In this document: positions 1 through 11,881 of the stretch, piece by piece
Numbering within the stretch: the stretch's first letter is position 1
Layout: each line of letters starts with the position of its first letter
Source: Zanthoxylum bungeanum
Lineage: Eukaryota > Streptophyta > Magnoliopsida > Sapindales > Rutaceae
Assembly (NCBI GenBank): GCA_019454045.1
Contig: SKCR01036122.1
Location: 16,605 to 80,604, forward strand
DNA: 64,000 nt
Direction: 5' to 3'
Made by a program: the position numbers and the translations under genes
The notes under the pieces: generated by a model
Told to the model about the DNA's origin: nothing
Seen by the model: the letters and a program-made list of their open reading frames with translations, nothing else
The model's database searches: none

Positions 1-585
1 CGATAATAAGTCTCGTATGAGGTTTGTTTGATCGTGTCGGTGTAGGTTTGTGCAAGTATGATTGGGTTGTTCTCTCGTTTGTCTTTGTCATGTGAGTGTA
101 TATATATGTATATATCTTTGTTTGGTTTATTTTTATCGGTTATGGTACGATTGTTATGAAGAAAATCAGGAAACCTACACAAGGTATGTTTCTGAATATG
201 TGTATGTATTTTGAATGCGTGGATCAGTTTATGTAAGTATTTTCGAAAAACTGTGTACTTAGAGAGTGTAAAGAATAGAATGAAATTTAAAGATTTTCTG
301 ATAGATAACCATATATGTATAAATTATATATATATGTATTATCTTCAAATTATTCTTACTTGTTTAGTACGTGTGTGGTTACTTACTGAGTTTTATAACT
401 CACACCATAAGAGTTTTCTAGTTTTACAGGTTGGCAACCAGAAGGTCAGCCATCAAGCTTTGGATATTTATGCTCGAGACGAATGATCACTCAAGTTACA
501 GCTACCCACTCTAGAGTCATGAGAAGAGTCATATAGTTTAGAAATAAATTTATTTTTGTTTAAGTTTTGTATTGTGCAATGTATG

Positions 586-590
<5 letters not shown>

Positions 591-618
<28 letters not shown>
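591..618. repeat. (AT)14 microsatellite
   Basis: An uninterrupted run of alternating A and T of 28 bases, followed by a short GTATATA tail. It is a simple dinucleotide repeat with no gene association visible. Confidence 0.95.
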
Positions 619-625
<7 letters not shown>

Positions 626-898
626 ATTAAACATATTGGTTTGTATACATTGAGTTGGGCACGGAGTCCTGGGTATTGATGATGTGATTTGATATATCTT
701 GGGTCTGGACTGGAGGTTCTTTTTGCATAGCTGGTGTTTATGACAGATCATTTTGGTGCTAGACTGCATTCCAGGTTGTCCAATTTTTAAGGTGCATCAT
801 TTTCATTTTCGTTAGTTTTGAGGCTCAGACAAACGGGTTATTCCTGTCTCCTACCGGTAACATCCTGCTTCTGGCGGGATGTTATAGTATAACTCATT

Positions 899-1117
899 CT
901 AGATCCGATTTTGGGATATTTTCCTCTTACATGCCTCGACACACAAGTTAATTTCCTCTTTAATTTCGGTCATCCCATCTTATTGAGGTTCTTCGAATCT
1001 TTCCAAGATAAAAGTTATTGCCTCCGGTTCTTCAACATTGTAAACACCCTGCTCCATACCATATGCCTCATTCCCTTTTAGTTCAAACTCTTCGGGCAAC
1101 ATATAATGATTAGCCAC
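899..1117 (-). pseudogene. Short acidic coding remnant, origin unknown
   Basis: Read on the minus strand from 1117, the frame is open for 45 codons to a TAA at 980-982, then open again for about 26 codons to a TAG at 899-901. The peptide is acidic, with segments such as MLPEEFELKGNEAYG and EEPEAITFILERFEEPQ. Glu-rich segments like this occur in plant Ty3/gypsy Gag-protease linkers, but I cannot place it in a family. It is cut at its N-terminal side by the LTR of element B, which starts at 1121. It could also be a chance open frame. Confidence 0.3.
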
Positions 1118-1120
1118 TGT

Positions 1121-1998
1121 TGGGGTTGGTGCTCAGAGCGCCAATCCGGACCGTATTTATGTCTGATTCATGAATACGAACATCCTTTTTCCATAATATT
1201 ACTTATTTATGGTTGCACCTCTTGTTTTTATATACGTATTTGATCTGATTACGATTAGATTGAAACTAAATATTGTTTAGTGATATGTATATATTAGACA
1301 AAGGCCCGATAATATATAATGCAGTACACAGTTACAAAGGTAGTTTGTAATTGAAATTGGGAAGTGTCACTGCTAAATGTATATTATCAAATATAGTTTC
1401 TGGTCAGGATTCACTAACACGGGTCGGTTAGTCAAATTCGTTGAGATAGTACATGTCGTATATCGAGACTTAGTCTGATGGTTTATCCCAATGAACCATG
1501 AGTCTAGGGAGACTCGTATAGACGTGTAGGTGTTTATAATAGATAAACACTTAATGACTCACCGATGATTCTTAATGGATGGTACACCAATGTCAATAAG
1601 AATCTTCTCGGGTTGAGTAGCATAGTTGTCCTTCGACTTGAGACACCATTGTGGATGTATGAGACATCCTCCACACTTATATGACAGTCACGTCACCGAT
1701 CTATTTAGATCAGACCTCCGCCTGTTCGTTGGGTGTGGACCGATCCTCATGATATCTTGTGTGTGTCAAGATAGGATCCATCAGTCATGTGTACAGGGCA
1801 TAGGTAGTCCATATGTGATTAGCAATCAGTTAAATCTATGGCAATAGTATACTTCGGAAGTGAGTTCCGAATGTTATTTATAGATTTCTAATAGAAACGT
1901 CGATTGGATAATACCTATAGAGATTTGACATTTACATCTATATCTCTGGGATTATCCGGATACCTGTGACGGAGGGATTATACGTATGCAATGACCTC
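1121..1998 (+). repeat. B LTR1, left part
   Basis: Matches 31401-32279 and 47757-48635 with small differences. It is broken after 1998 by A1; the last five bases (1994-1998, acctc) are the A1 target-site duplication. The 73-codon frame that recurs in all three LTRs (1626, 31910, 48265) begins at TTG and is simply a shared LTR sequence. Confidence 0.9.
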
Positions 1999-3974
1999 TG
2001 TTGGGTTTCTACAGTCTAACTGGGATCTATTTAAGCAAAGAAACCATGTGCAAATACAAAAAAGAAGTTGCGGAATACTTACATTGATCGGTTGAGCGAT
2101 GTGAAGAATAAAATCTTCAAGTTTTTCCTTCCTAGGGCTCGCGGCAGTGGGCTGTTTTGTCCTTCAAAAATACGGTCATGGTGGTCTGAAGCTCCAATCT
2201 TTGTGATGTATATTACATGCCCATTGGTGGGTTTCCCTATCACCTTCGCGAGACTCCAGAAGTGTGTTAGCACTAGGTAATTTTGCCACAAAAATTACCT
2301 TCTTCTTCATTGTATGTCGGCAAAACCAGTGAAAGAATAAGAAGAATGCCCCTTGGGCGTGAGAGGGAGAGGAGAAGAAGTGAGAGAGTGTAATATGTTT
2401 GGTTGTTGAATAAATGTGTATCTAATACACCAAATAAAGTCAAACACCAAAAATTTGGATAAATGGTAAATGGCTTTAATTTATCCAACAACTCACATCA
2501 ATCACTCAAATCAAAAGTGACTAGTTGTCACATCACTCAAAGTGACAAGTGATTTGACGTTTGATGTGAGTTGTGGGCCGCACTTGAATTCGAAATGCGA
2601 GTGCGCCCGCAAACACTCTCGGGCTCGGGTTCACTAATTCCAAATTAACGAATTTTCCGTTGCGACGTAATTAAATAATTATGCCTAGCAAAATCACTAT
2701 TCACATCACTAACGAATTAATTCTAAATTAACTCGTTCGCCCGAATTAAAATCCAATTTTAATTCCGCGTCGAAATCCAATTTCGTTTAATATATCAAAT
2801 ATATTATTTTATCGAATAATCCAAATTAATCGCTTTCTCTCTTTAATTAATATTTTATCCCAGATAAAATATCTCCGTAATTAATCCCAAATTAATTTTC
2901 TATCTCTTCTAATTAATCCCAGATTAATAAAGTGCGAGTCATACGTCATCGGTGAATCTTCAATAGTGACCCATGAGATCCCCGGATATGTTGGCAGTAA
3001 ATTCGGTCGTCGAACTATCCGAACACGTATGTACCTAGTACTATATTTTTACCGATTTACATGACAAGGTTGGCTTCTAGCAAAGCGCCATGCCTACCCA
3101 ATTCTCCAGAAATATTCTTACTGGAATATGTGATCTATATCAGGCGTAGTATATGTAGTATTGCGTATTTCGATCCAGTATCAGATGTCACGTGCAAGGC
3201 CTGAGGCTGGAAATGTGTCTGCCCCGTACGAAGCACATATCGGATCTCTGGTAACTAGTCTCTTTAATCGGATAATCATGACCTAGTCATATTATCCCGA
3301 TGATTGCAGTACATAAGAGAACTAGTTTTGTATCCTACGTGATCATCATCTCCACTATGAATGGAGTGATACTTTCATCTCGACATCACACCCAATTCAC
3401 TACGATTCTCAATATACCCAGAAGAGGTGTACACAGAACCTGTTAAAGGCCTGGACGACCAAAACCAAAGTATATTGATTGTCGCAAGTATTAGCGGTGC
3501 AAGTCTCAGGTTAAGACCAAATACACCTACCCTGATTCGGACTTCCATAGACACATAGTCATACTACCAATGGAATTCCGAGGGGTCTATCCAGAGCGAA
3601 GCTGTTTCCCGTACCATCGGTAAACACAACCTCCTATTACACTTGCATGAGTATTCTATACCCAAATATATAAGAACTATGTCGTTATGCTCCCACAATG
3701 CGCACAAATGCAATACTAGTCTATTCCGCATTATCGATGTCCAATCTCTATAATACTATGACTAGAGATATTTAATGATTAATCCCTCATGGATTGATAT
3801 TGTCTCATATCTTATCAATCCGGAACTAATCATACGGACCTTCTTATCATATATACATCTTGGTAATCTAATTACAAATGATAGAAGAGCGATTTCCTTT
3901 GTCACATAGTTAATTTGTACAACAACACCATGATCTGTACAAATAGTGACGCTATGGGTCGTAATTGTCCAACA
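1999..3974 (-). repeat. A1 3' LTR
   Basis: 1976 bp, from TGTTGGGTTTC to TTGTCCAACA on the plus strand. Similar copies lie at 9907-11881, 36087-38105, 43641-45646 and 50456-52414, and the start of another at 63877. Confidence 0.95.
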
Positions 3975-6400
3975 ATCTCCCACTGGGCCTATAGCCAGTC
4001 ACTCAAGTGTCCTACACCCGAACTATGTACGGTTCGCTCAAACTTTTGCTGAGGAAATGCTTTCGTCAGCGGATTTGCATGATTATTGTCTGATGCGATT
4101 TATTCGATCATCACATCGCCACGATGTATGATCCGAATGAATCAGATGAATATCAAAGTATATATCTGGATCGTTGATGAGACCATTAATTCTTTATCTT
4201 TTGATGTAGCCTAGCTCAGCTGCTAACATAACTATATCTAATATAATTAGATTATTATCGACCCAAATGGCTTCTATTGCTGCCTCAGCTGCATCAATAT
4301 TCCACTTTTGTTGTTTATTCGGTAACAGTATCTTGCTTGGAATATTTCCAGCTCACTGATCCGTTATTCAAACTGTATAGTACTGTTTTACGACTTATAG
4401 TCGTTTTTATCGGTTATGAAACTTGCAAGCAGTGAACCCAGTCACTTCAAGTTCTCCTTCTCCATAGTTTAAGACAGCATCATTAGATCTCTAAGATACT
4501 TAAGGATGTTCTTAACATCAATCCAGTGACTATCACTAGGATTGGCCTGATTGTGAATCCATGTGCTCAAAGCATATGAGACACTAGGTCCCGTACATTT
4601 TTCAATGTACGAGTTCTCGGAGAGTGCTAACAACTTTAAATCTATCCCAGTAGATCTTTATTCCTAGAGTAAAGGTTGTCTCTCCCAAGAATTATACGGA
4701 GAATTTTCATGAAAGCCAAGCTTTCACCGATTTTAATTTTGGGAATGTCATTTCCAAGAAATGATATGTCATCATTATATAGGACTTCCACTGCCAGTGC
4801 GCTCCCACTAACCTCCTTATATACACAAGAATCATTTTCGTTTTGAATTAAATCATACACCATTATGATTACATGAAAACGATAGTTCCAAGAACGCTAT
4901 GCTTGCTTCAATCCATACATGGATCGAATAACCTGCGAACCTTGTTTGCTGGTTTTGGTACGACAAAACCGTCAGGATGTTGTAAACATCCTCCAAAAGG
5001 TTTCCGTTAAGGAAAGCGATTTTGGCATTCCAGCTGACATATTTCATAAATGAAATATGCAGCATTAGCAAGCATTATCCAAATGGATTTACCATGGCAA
5101 CGAATAAAAGGTTTCATCGTAATCGACACAATGTTGATAATGATATCTTTCCGCTACAAGCCTAGCTTTGTACGTTGGTATGTTGCCTTCCACGTATGTC
5201 TTCCTTGAAGACTAAATAGTACCAGTAGGCACAATGCCTTTTGGTACATCAACTAGTATCCAAACTTCGTTGGTATACATGGAATCCATTTCGGACATCA
5301 TGACACTTTGCCATAATAGGGAGTCGATAACTTGTATCACTTCCTCATACGTAGTCAGTTCGTATTCCTCAATAAGATTGACATCTTTACGAGGTGAGAT
5401 CGGAAACCTATACCCCAGGTTGTTTTCTGACTCTCTCCGACTTACGCGGTTCTTGTGTATTCGAAGATTATTGGTATAGTTTCATCCTTGATGAACTATT
5501 TGTGTTCCATTAAGGAATCGGTGCCTGGAACAGTATTACTCTGATTTTCTCATCGAGTTTTACTTTCCTCCCACTTACCACTGCATATAGGTATTCCTCT
5601 TAGGAAAACCGCATGGTGAGCAACAATTACATTGTTCTCTAGTGAGTTGTATAAGTACTATACTTTGGTTTCCCTAGGATAACTATTATTAGGCACTTAT
5701 CCGATTTGGATTTTAGTTTGGTATCATCCAAACATATGCCCGACATTCCAAAATCTAAGGAATGAGAAACCCGGTTTCTTTCCTGTTCATATCTAATATG
5801 AAGTCTGTCAAACATATTTTTATGGAACCTTATTCAAAATAAGTTCTGCACTGATTAATGCGTATCCGTTGAAGGAAATTGTAGTTCAGAGCGACTCATG
5901 ATTAACCTTATCATGTCCAACAAAATTCAATTTCTCTGTTCGGACACACCGTCAAATTGACGTGTTCCGGGAGGAGTCCTCATTTAAAGAATACTATACT
6001 CTTTCAAGTATATGAGAAACTTATTGCTTAAGTTTTTCATCATGGTCTAACCGTGATTGTTTAATACTTTAGCCGATCTGTTTGTCTACTTCGTGTCGAA
6101 ACTCTTTGAATTGATCAAAAGTTTTCGATTCATGTTTCAATAGAAACATATAACCATAACGTGATGCCACATCCGTAAAGGTCACGAAACATTCATATCC
6201 ACCTCTAGCCTAGCTAGACATGGGCCCACTTACGTCACTATGAACGAGGGCTAACAGATCGGTGGCATTTGCATTTTTACCAAGTAAGAAGTGTTTTAGG
6301 CATTTTGCCTAATAAACTAGATTCGTAGACATTATTTGATTGGAATCAAATTTTTCCCAGTACCCACTCTTCGAAAGTGTGGATATACGAGTCTTGTTAA
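3975..6400 (-). pseudogene. A1 copia pol remnant: integrase, reverse transcriptase, RNase H tail
   Basis: Minus-strand frames show the copia Pol order. Around 6230-6060 is an integrase core segment (HSDVSGPMSS, then GGYECFVTFTDVASRYGYMF). Around 5040-4980 is a reverse-transcriptase segment with AKIAFLNGNLLEDVY, and around 4800-4740 a segment with VSGSALAVEVLYNDDISFLGND, in which the catalytic YVDD is degraded to YNDD. The last codons before the LTR correspond to the RNase H tail (NPLTK-type) and are followed by the polypurine tract TGGGAGAT next to 3974. Many stops and frameshifts separate these blocks, so no polyprotein can be made. The copia order (integrase before RT) is what excludes Ty3/gypsy. 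Confidence 0.8.
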
Positions 6401-7200
6401 TTGTGTCCCAGACATCAATGCCATAAATAAGTCTCATCTGATCAAATTAGTTTGAGCTATTTGTTTGTCATGTCATATGTTTAAGATTTATTTATATTCA
6501 AAATATAAATACTGTTATTCACATATAATGTGCTTATCTCAATATCATCTTTATAAAATAAAACACTTTAGTGTTCTAGAATATAACGGTATACCGGCAA
6601 CGGGTTAAACCCTGATATAGAGATAATGTTTCTAGTCAAACTAGTCACATTGTAACAGTTTCCTAATTTAAGTACACACCCGAATGGTAGTTCCTAAACT
6701 TAGGTTTCTACGGTTAAAACAGCGACGCTAGTCCCGTTTCCGATTCGTAGATAGATCTCAACTGAAGTCAGTATCCTACTCTCAGCAGATTCTGCACACC
6801 AGTACATATTTATGTTCCACACTCAGTATCTAAAATCCAATTTTAATACTAGTAGCGAACATATTTATGACTAACATATTTGAAGTCGGAGCCTTGCACC
6901 GTCTTCTATTCCTTCATGTCCGCCTTGTCCATACGGCAGTCACGCTTCCGTGTCCCCGTTTGCCATAATTTAGGCAGACATCTTGGGATATGTCCTTTGT
7001 CTTCCCAAAAGATTATAATGATTTTGCCTTTGCCCTGTTTCCACGCTCCAGAAGCCTTTAACCAAGCTTTGGCATTCTGGGATGTCGAAGTAAGATGCGC
7101 CTTGCGCTTCTTGCCTTATTGCAAACTTTGGCTTTGTCTCCTTGAGTATAGCCATTAACTCTCCAAGAGTTTGCTATTGCAATTTGTACTTCTAAGATCT
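6401..7200 (-). pseudogene. A1 Gag remnant (probable)
   Basis: This is where Gag should lie in element orientation, just upstream of the integrase block. The minus-strand frame 7155-6970 has a basic stretch (KETKPKFAIRQEAQ) and a decayed CCHC-like region in which the cysteines are lost. Copy A2 lacks most of this interval, consistent with a deletion there. The assignment rests mainly on position. Confidence 0.45.
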
Positions 7201-7504
7201 AAGGATAGATATATGAAGATCCTTCAATTTCAATATCATACTATAGTGATCTAATCCTTAGTTCTGATTAAGAAATTAAGGAGTCTATTTGGCAAGCATA
7301 ATGGATTAAGCACTAAAGTTATCATTACATGAATATTCCAAATATCATGTTCTACTATTTGCTTAACTCCGGGCTTAGGCCTAAGATGTTATTTTATCAA
7401 ATAAAGTAACTTCTTAGTTTTCAGGACTATCCTGAAGTTTATTCCTAATTTGAAAATTAAAGTCGTTTAAATACATTTTCACCCAGGATTATGTTTTAAA
7501 CACT

Positions 7505-7800
7505 AATATTTCAATTATCTTGATTCTAATAGTCCAACTATTTAATCAACGATTTTAGGTACTATTTATTATAATGATTACTATAGTCCAACTATTTAAT
7601 CAACTATAATTTAATATGTTAAATTCAATTATATTAATTACTATAATCCAATTATAAAATCAACTATAATTCAATTTATTAATTCAAATATATTGATTTC
7701 TATAATCCAATTATATAATCAATTATAAATGAAATAGTTTGAATACAGTCCAACTGTTTTAAAACAACAATTAAATATTAGTCCAACTAATATAAATTTA
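7505..7800. repeat. Degenerate AT-rich direct repeats with core AGTCCAACTAT
   Basis: The motif TAGTCCAACTATTTAATCAAC and its variants recur about six times at roughly 60-70 bp spacing. The equivalent region of A2 (about 40535-40800) carries the same set in reverse complement. It is an internal minisatellite-like part of family A. Confidence 0.7.
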
Positions 7801-7964
7801 TTTGACGAAAAATTTGATATGAGCGCGTATGGCAGGTAACTAAACGAATATTGCAAATTTAATACTTGCCTCCTACTATTTTTCGGCGAGCCTCTAACCC
7901 TCTGTGGAGTACTCGGGAAACCTTGTTTCCTAGTGGGCTAGGATCCCGTTAAATAACACACAAT

Positions 7965-8332
7965 CTTGACTTTGGCCAACAAATTGTATGATAATTAACT
8001 AGGTAGATCTCTAAGATCAATTGGATCTCATCCAATCCTAGATCCAGTAGGTGGACATCCAAGTCTGAAACATATATCTTATATATGCAAATATATCCAA
8101 TATATTGCCTAACATTTTTCCTCCGAATCAACTAAGCCTTGGCTTTGGCACAACAAACTTAGTGATCCCAGTTAAGAGGAACCCATTGACCTTGGAAAGC
8201 TTGTAATCAATGTCGATGGACAAGAAGTGATCTTGACTTTGGCCAACAAATCACAACTTGGACAAGACACCAATATGGAACAAAGCCTTCATGATTACAT
8301 CCGCGACGGACAAAGGCCTTGACTTTGGCCAA
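7965..8332. repeat. Dispersed repeat CTTGACTTTGGCCAA in the A1 leader
   Basis: Exact copies lie at 7965-7979, 8232-8246 and 8318-8332, with a variant (CTTGGCTTTGGCACAA) at 8138-8153. All are in the same direction. A2 has the reverse-complement set at 39987, 40077, 40171 (variant) and 40343. The core TTGGCCAA is palindromic. Confidence 0.85.
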
Positions 8333-9894
8333 CAAACCAATGCTAGTCTTGGATCTTGAGTAAGAATCACTCAATGGAAGGAAAAACGCTTATATGATGT
8401 TGAGGGTTTTTTGCGTGCAATGGCAACCAATTTATTATTTTTGTTAAGGTCCCATCATCATACACCCTTAAACATGCATTCTAAACACATAATAAGGCGT
8501 ATATAAATAAATATAATAATGATATGCGGATGGATACTTAACACATTGTTCTTAGAACAATCTCTCCCTTTCCTCTCTCCCGCTAGCACAGTATTACTTC
8601 TACCCGTTACATAACACTTCTAAAGAAACCTCATTTACATTGAGGGGAATAGGTGAGAAGAGAATAAAAAGAGTAGGGAGGTAATAGGCTGGACACACGC
8701 AGGTCCAATTAATAATTCTAAATTTATTACAACAATTTCCAAAATTGCCCCACCCATCTAATATCCATCCGATATACATTATTCATGCATCGCAACCATG
8801 TATTCACACAAGCATGTTATCAATCAATCTAATCCAATTAATTAATCTGAATTTTAATGACCATCTAATGTTCAAACAACGATTTGATTTTGCTCGAGTC
8901 AAACTCGTTTTGCGAATAAGTACTCAAAGTACGAATTCTTGAATTAAATTAAACTACAATATTAAATCCAATTTAATTTGCATTTAATACTAATTCATTT
9001 ATTTAATTCCAAATTAAATATTTACACTTTTAATGTACCTTTACGACTTAGATTCCAAATCTAATCGTAACGGGTCTCAAAGCCCGATTAACATCCAATG
9101 TCAATTTAATTTAAAGTCCAATGGGCTTTTAATTAATTTCTAAGGCATGGACTTTTGGTCAATATGGGTCAAACTCAAATACCAAAGCCCATTTAAGGAA
9201 TCACCCTTATATGCCAAGAAACCAATTTAGGCCCATTAGGCCCAATTAATATTAAAGGTCCATTAAGTCATAATTGGACTTTATGGATATGGTTTTGGGC
9301 CCAATTGGATCCAACCAATTTAGCCTAAACCAATCTTGGTACAACCAAGCCCATTAAGCCCAATTACAACCTTTCAAGCCCAATTTCCAAAATAGGCCCA
9401 ATTAATTAAATTACCAAATTCTAAATTTTATAACTTAATTAACTTAAGTGTATAGCCATAATTAATCACCCAAATTAATATTTCCAAAACACAAATTTGT
9501 ACAATTAATTAAGCGCATTATCATCAAAACATGTCCAATACATTTTAATCAAAAATCAAACCCATTTCATGCTTCTTAACTCACGGCAATGGTAGGGATT
9601 TTTGTCCAATTCCAATTTCAATCCAATTGAATTTAAATTAACATTCCCAAAGTCTTTCAAACTCATCCAATGAATCAAAAACCAAAAATTACCATGAGAT
9701 TAGGGTTCCTTTGAATTTGGCCAAGCCAACCCAATTTGGGGAAAATTGTTCCAAATCAATTTTCATGAAATTGATCACATCCAACTTCAATTAAACATCA
9801 TTCAAGCATACTCAATCAATTAATTTAATCAAATCATGCTCAAAATCAATTTACCCAATTTTAACCCTAAGTTCAAGTTTCATGCTCAACCTCT

Positions 9895-9905
9895 CTCTGA
9901 TACCA
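9895..9905 (-). promoter_or_regulatory. A1 primer-binding site (initiator tRNA-Met type)
   Basis: On the minus strand the sequence after the LTR reads A then TGGTATCAGAG, the standard plant copia PBS complementary to the 3' end of initiator tRNA-Met. It fixes the element orientation as minus. Confidence 0.9.
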
Positions 9906-9906
9906 T

Positions 9907-11881
9907 TGTTGGGTTTCTACGGTCTAATCGGGATCGATTTAAGCAAAGAAACCATGTGCGAATACAACAAAGAAGTTGTGGAATACTTACATTGATCGGT
10001 TGAGCGATGCAAAGAACAAAATCTTTAAGCTTTTCCCTCATAGGGCTCGCGGTAGTGGGCTGTTTTGTCCTTCAAAAATACGGTCATGGTGGTCTCAAGC
10101 TCCAAGCTTTGTGATGTATATTCCATGCCCACGGGTGGGTTTCCCTATCACATTCGCGAGACTCCAGAAGTGTGCTAGCACTTTGTAATTTTTGTGGCAA
10201 AAATTACCATCTTCTTCCTTGTATGCTCGGCAAAACCAGTGAAAGAATGAGAAGAATGCCCCTTGGGCGTGAGAGGGAGAGGAGAAGAAGTGAGAGATTT
10301 TGTTATGTTTGGTTGTTGGATAAATGTGTATCTAATACACCAAATAAAGTCAAACCCCAAAAATTTGGATAAATGGTAAATGGCTTTAATTTATCCAACA
10401 ACTCACATCAATCACTCAAATCAAAAGTGACTAGTTGTCACATCACTCAAAGTGACAAGTGATTTGACGCTTGATGTGAGTTGTGGGCCGCACTTGAATT
10501 CGAAATACGAGTGCGCCCGCAAATACTCTCGGGTTCGCTAATTCAAAATTAACGAATTTTTCGTTACGACGTAATTAAATAATTATGCCTAGCAAAATCA
10601 CTATTAACGTCGCTAACGAATTAATTATAAATTAACTCGTTCGCCCGAATTAAAATCCAATTTTAATTCCGTGTCGAAATCTAATTTCGTTTAATATATC
10701 AAATATATTATTTTATCGATTAATTCCAAATTAATTATTTTCTCTCTTTAATTAATATTTTATCCCAGATAAAATATCTCCGTAATTAATCCCAGATTAA
10801 TTTTCTCTCTCTTCTAATTAATACCAGATTAATAAAGTGCGAGTCATACGTCATCGGTGAATCTTCGGGAAATGACCCATGAGATCCCCATATATGTTGG
10901 CAGTAAATTCGGTCGTCGGACTATCCGAACACGTATGTACCCAGTACTACGTTTTTACCGATTTACAAGACAATGTTGGCTTCTAGCAAAGCGCCATGCC
11001 TACCCAATTCTCCAGAAATATTCTTACTGGAATATGTGATCTATATCAGGCGTAGTATATGTAGTATTGCGTATTTCGATCCAGTATCAGATGTCACGTG
11101 CAAGGCCTTGGGGCTGGAAATGTGTCTGCCCCGTACGAAGCACATATCAGATCTCTGGTAACTAGTCTCTATAATCCGATAATCATGACCTAGTCATATT
11201 ATCCCGATGACTGTAGTATATAAGAGAACCAGTTCCGTATCCTATGTGATCATCATCTCCACTATGATTGGAGTGATACTTTCATCTCGACATCACACCC
11301 AATACACTACGATTCTCAATATACCCAGAAGAGGCGTACACAGAACCTGTTAAAGCCCTGGACGACCAAAACCAAAGTATATTGATTGTCGCAAGTATTA
11401 GCGGTGCAAGTCTCAGGTTAAGACCAAATACACCTACCATGATTCGGACTTCCATAGACACATATTCATACTACCAATGGAATTCCGAGGGATCTATCCA
11501 GAGCGAAGCTGTTTCCCATACCATCGGTAAACACAACCTCCTATTACACTTGCATGAGTATCCTATACCAAAATATATGAGAACTATGCCGTTATGCTCT
11601 CACAACGCGCACAAGTGCAATACTAGTCTATTCCGCATTATCGATGTCCAATCTCGATAATACTACGACTAGGGATATTTAATGATTAAACCCTCATGGA
11701 TTGATATTGTCTCATATCTTATCAATCCGGAACTAATCATATGGACATTCTTATCATTTATACATCTTGGCAATCTAATTTCAAATGATAGAAGTGCAAT
11801 TTCCTTTGTCACATAGTTAATTTGTACAACAACACCATGATCTGTACAAATAGTGACGCTATGGGTCATAATTGTCCAACA
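9907..11881 (-). repeat. A1 5' LTR
   Basis: 1975 bp, TG...CA ends. It is directly followed by the TSD acctc (11882-11886) and then the resumed B LTR1 sequence. Confidence 0.95.

Larger units (their letters stand above)
1..1120. other. Unclassified left flank
   Basis: No LTR pair, PBS or intact gene is recognisable here. The stretch holds an AT microsatellite (591-618), an imperfect hairpin (858-884, arms TAACATCCTGC and GCGGGATGTTA) and a short minus-strand coding remnant next to the start of element B. It is probably another decayed transposon into which B inserted, but only the last 220 bases give any coding signal. Confidence 0.4.
7201..9894 (-). other. A1 5' leader, non-coding
   Basis: About 2.7 kb between PBS and Gag with no convincing coding frame. 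It is AT-rich and holds two internal repeat sets listed separately (7505-7800 and 7965-8332). It also has a segment at roughly 9100-9420 rich in GGGCC/GGCCC next to AATT runs. The same leader is present in A2 (38119-40850), so it belongs to the family rather than being a later insertion. Confidence 0.6.
1999..11881 (-). mobile_element. Element A1, Ty1/copia retrotransposon with both LTRs, minus strand
   Basis: Full-length structure: it is bounded by TGTTGGG and CCAACA, with a perfect 5-bp TSD acctc at 1994-1998 and 11882-11886. LTRs are 1999-3974 and 9907-11881 (1976 and 1975 bp). In element orientation the PBS follows the right-hand LTR and the polypurine tract precedes the left-hand LTR, so transcription runs right to left. 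The interior carries copia-order remnants (Gag, integrase, reverse transcriptase, RNase H tail) full of stops and shifts. The two LTRs differ at several percent of sites in the stretches I compared, so the insertion is old. It interrupts B LTR1. Confidence 0.95.

Noticed and set aside
858..884. Hairpin TAACATCCTGC/GCGGGATGTTA as a terminator
   Set aside because: There is no adjacent transcription unit, and intrinsic hairpin terminators are not a plant nuclear feature. It is probably an isolated inverted repeat.
1626..1847. A 73-codon frame repeated at 1626, 31910 and 48265 with nearly the same translation
   Set aside because: It starts at TTG, lies in the LTR of element B, and its conservation is explained by the three LTR copies being homologous. 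No domain or codon-level conservation is evident.
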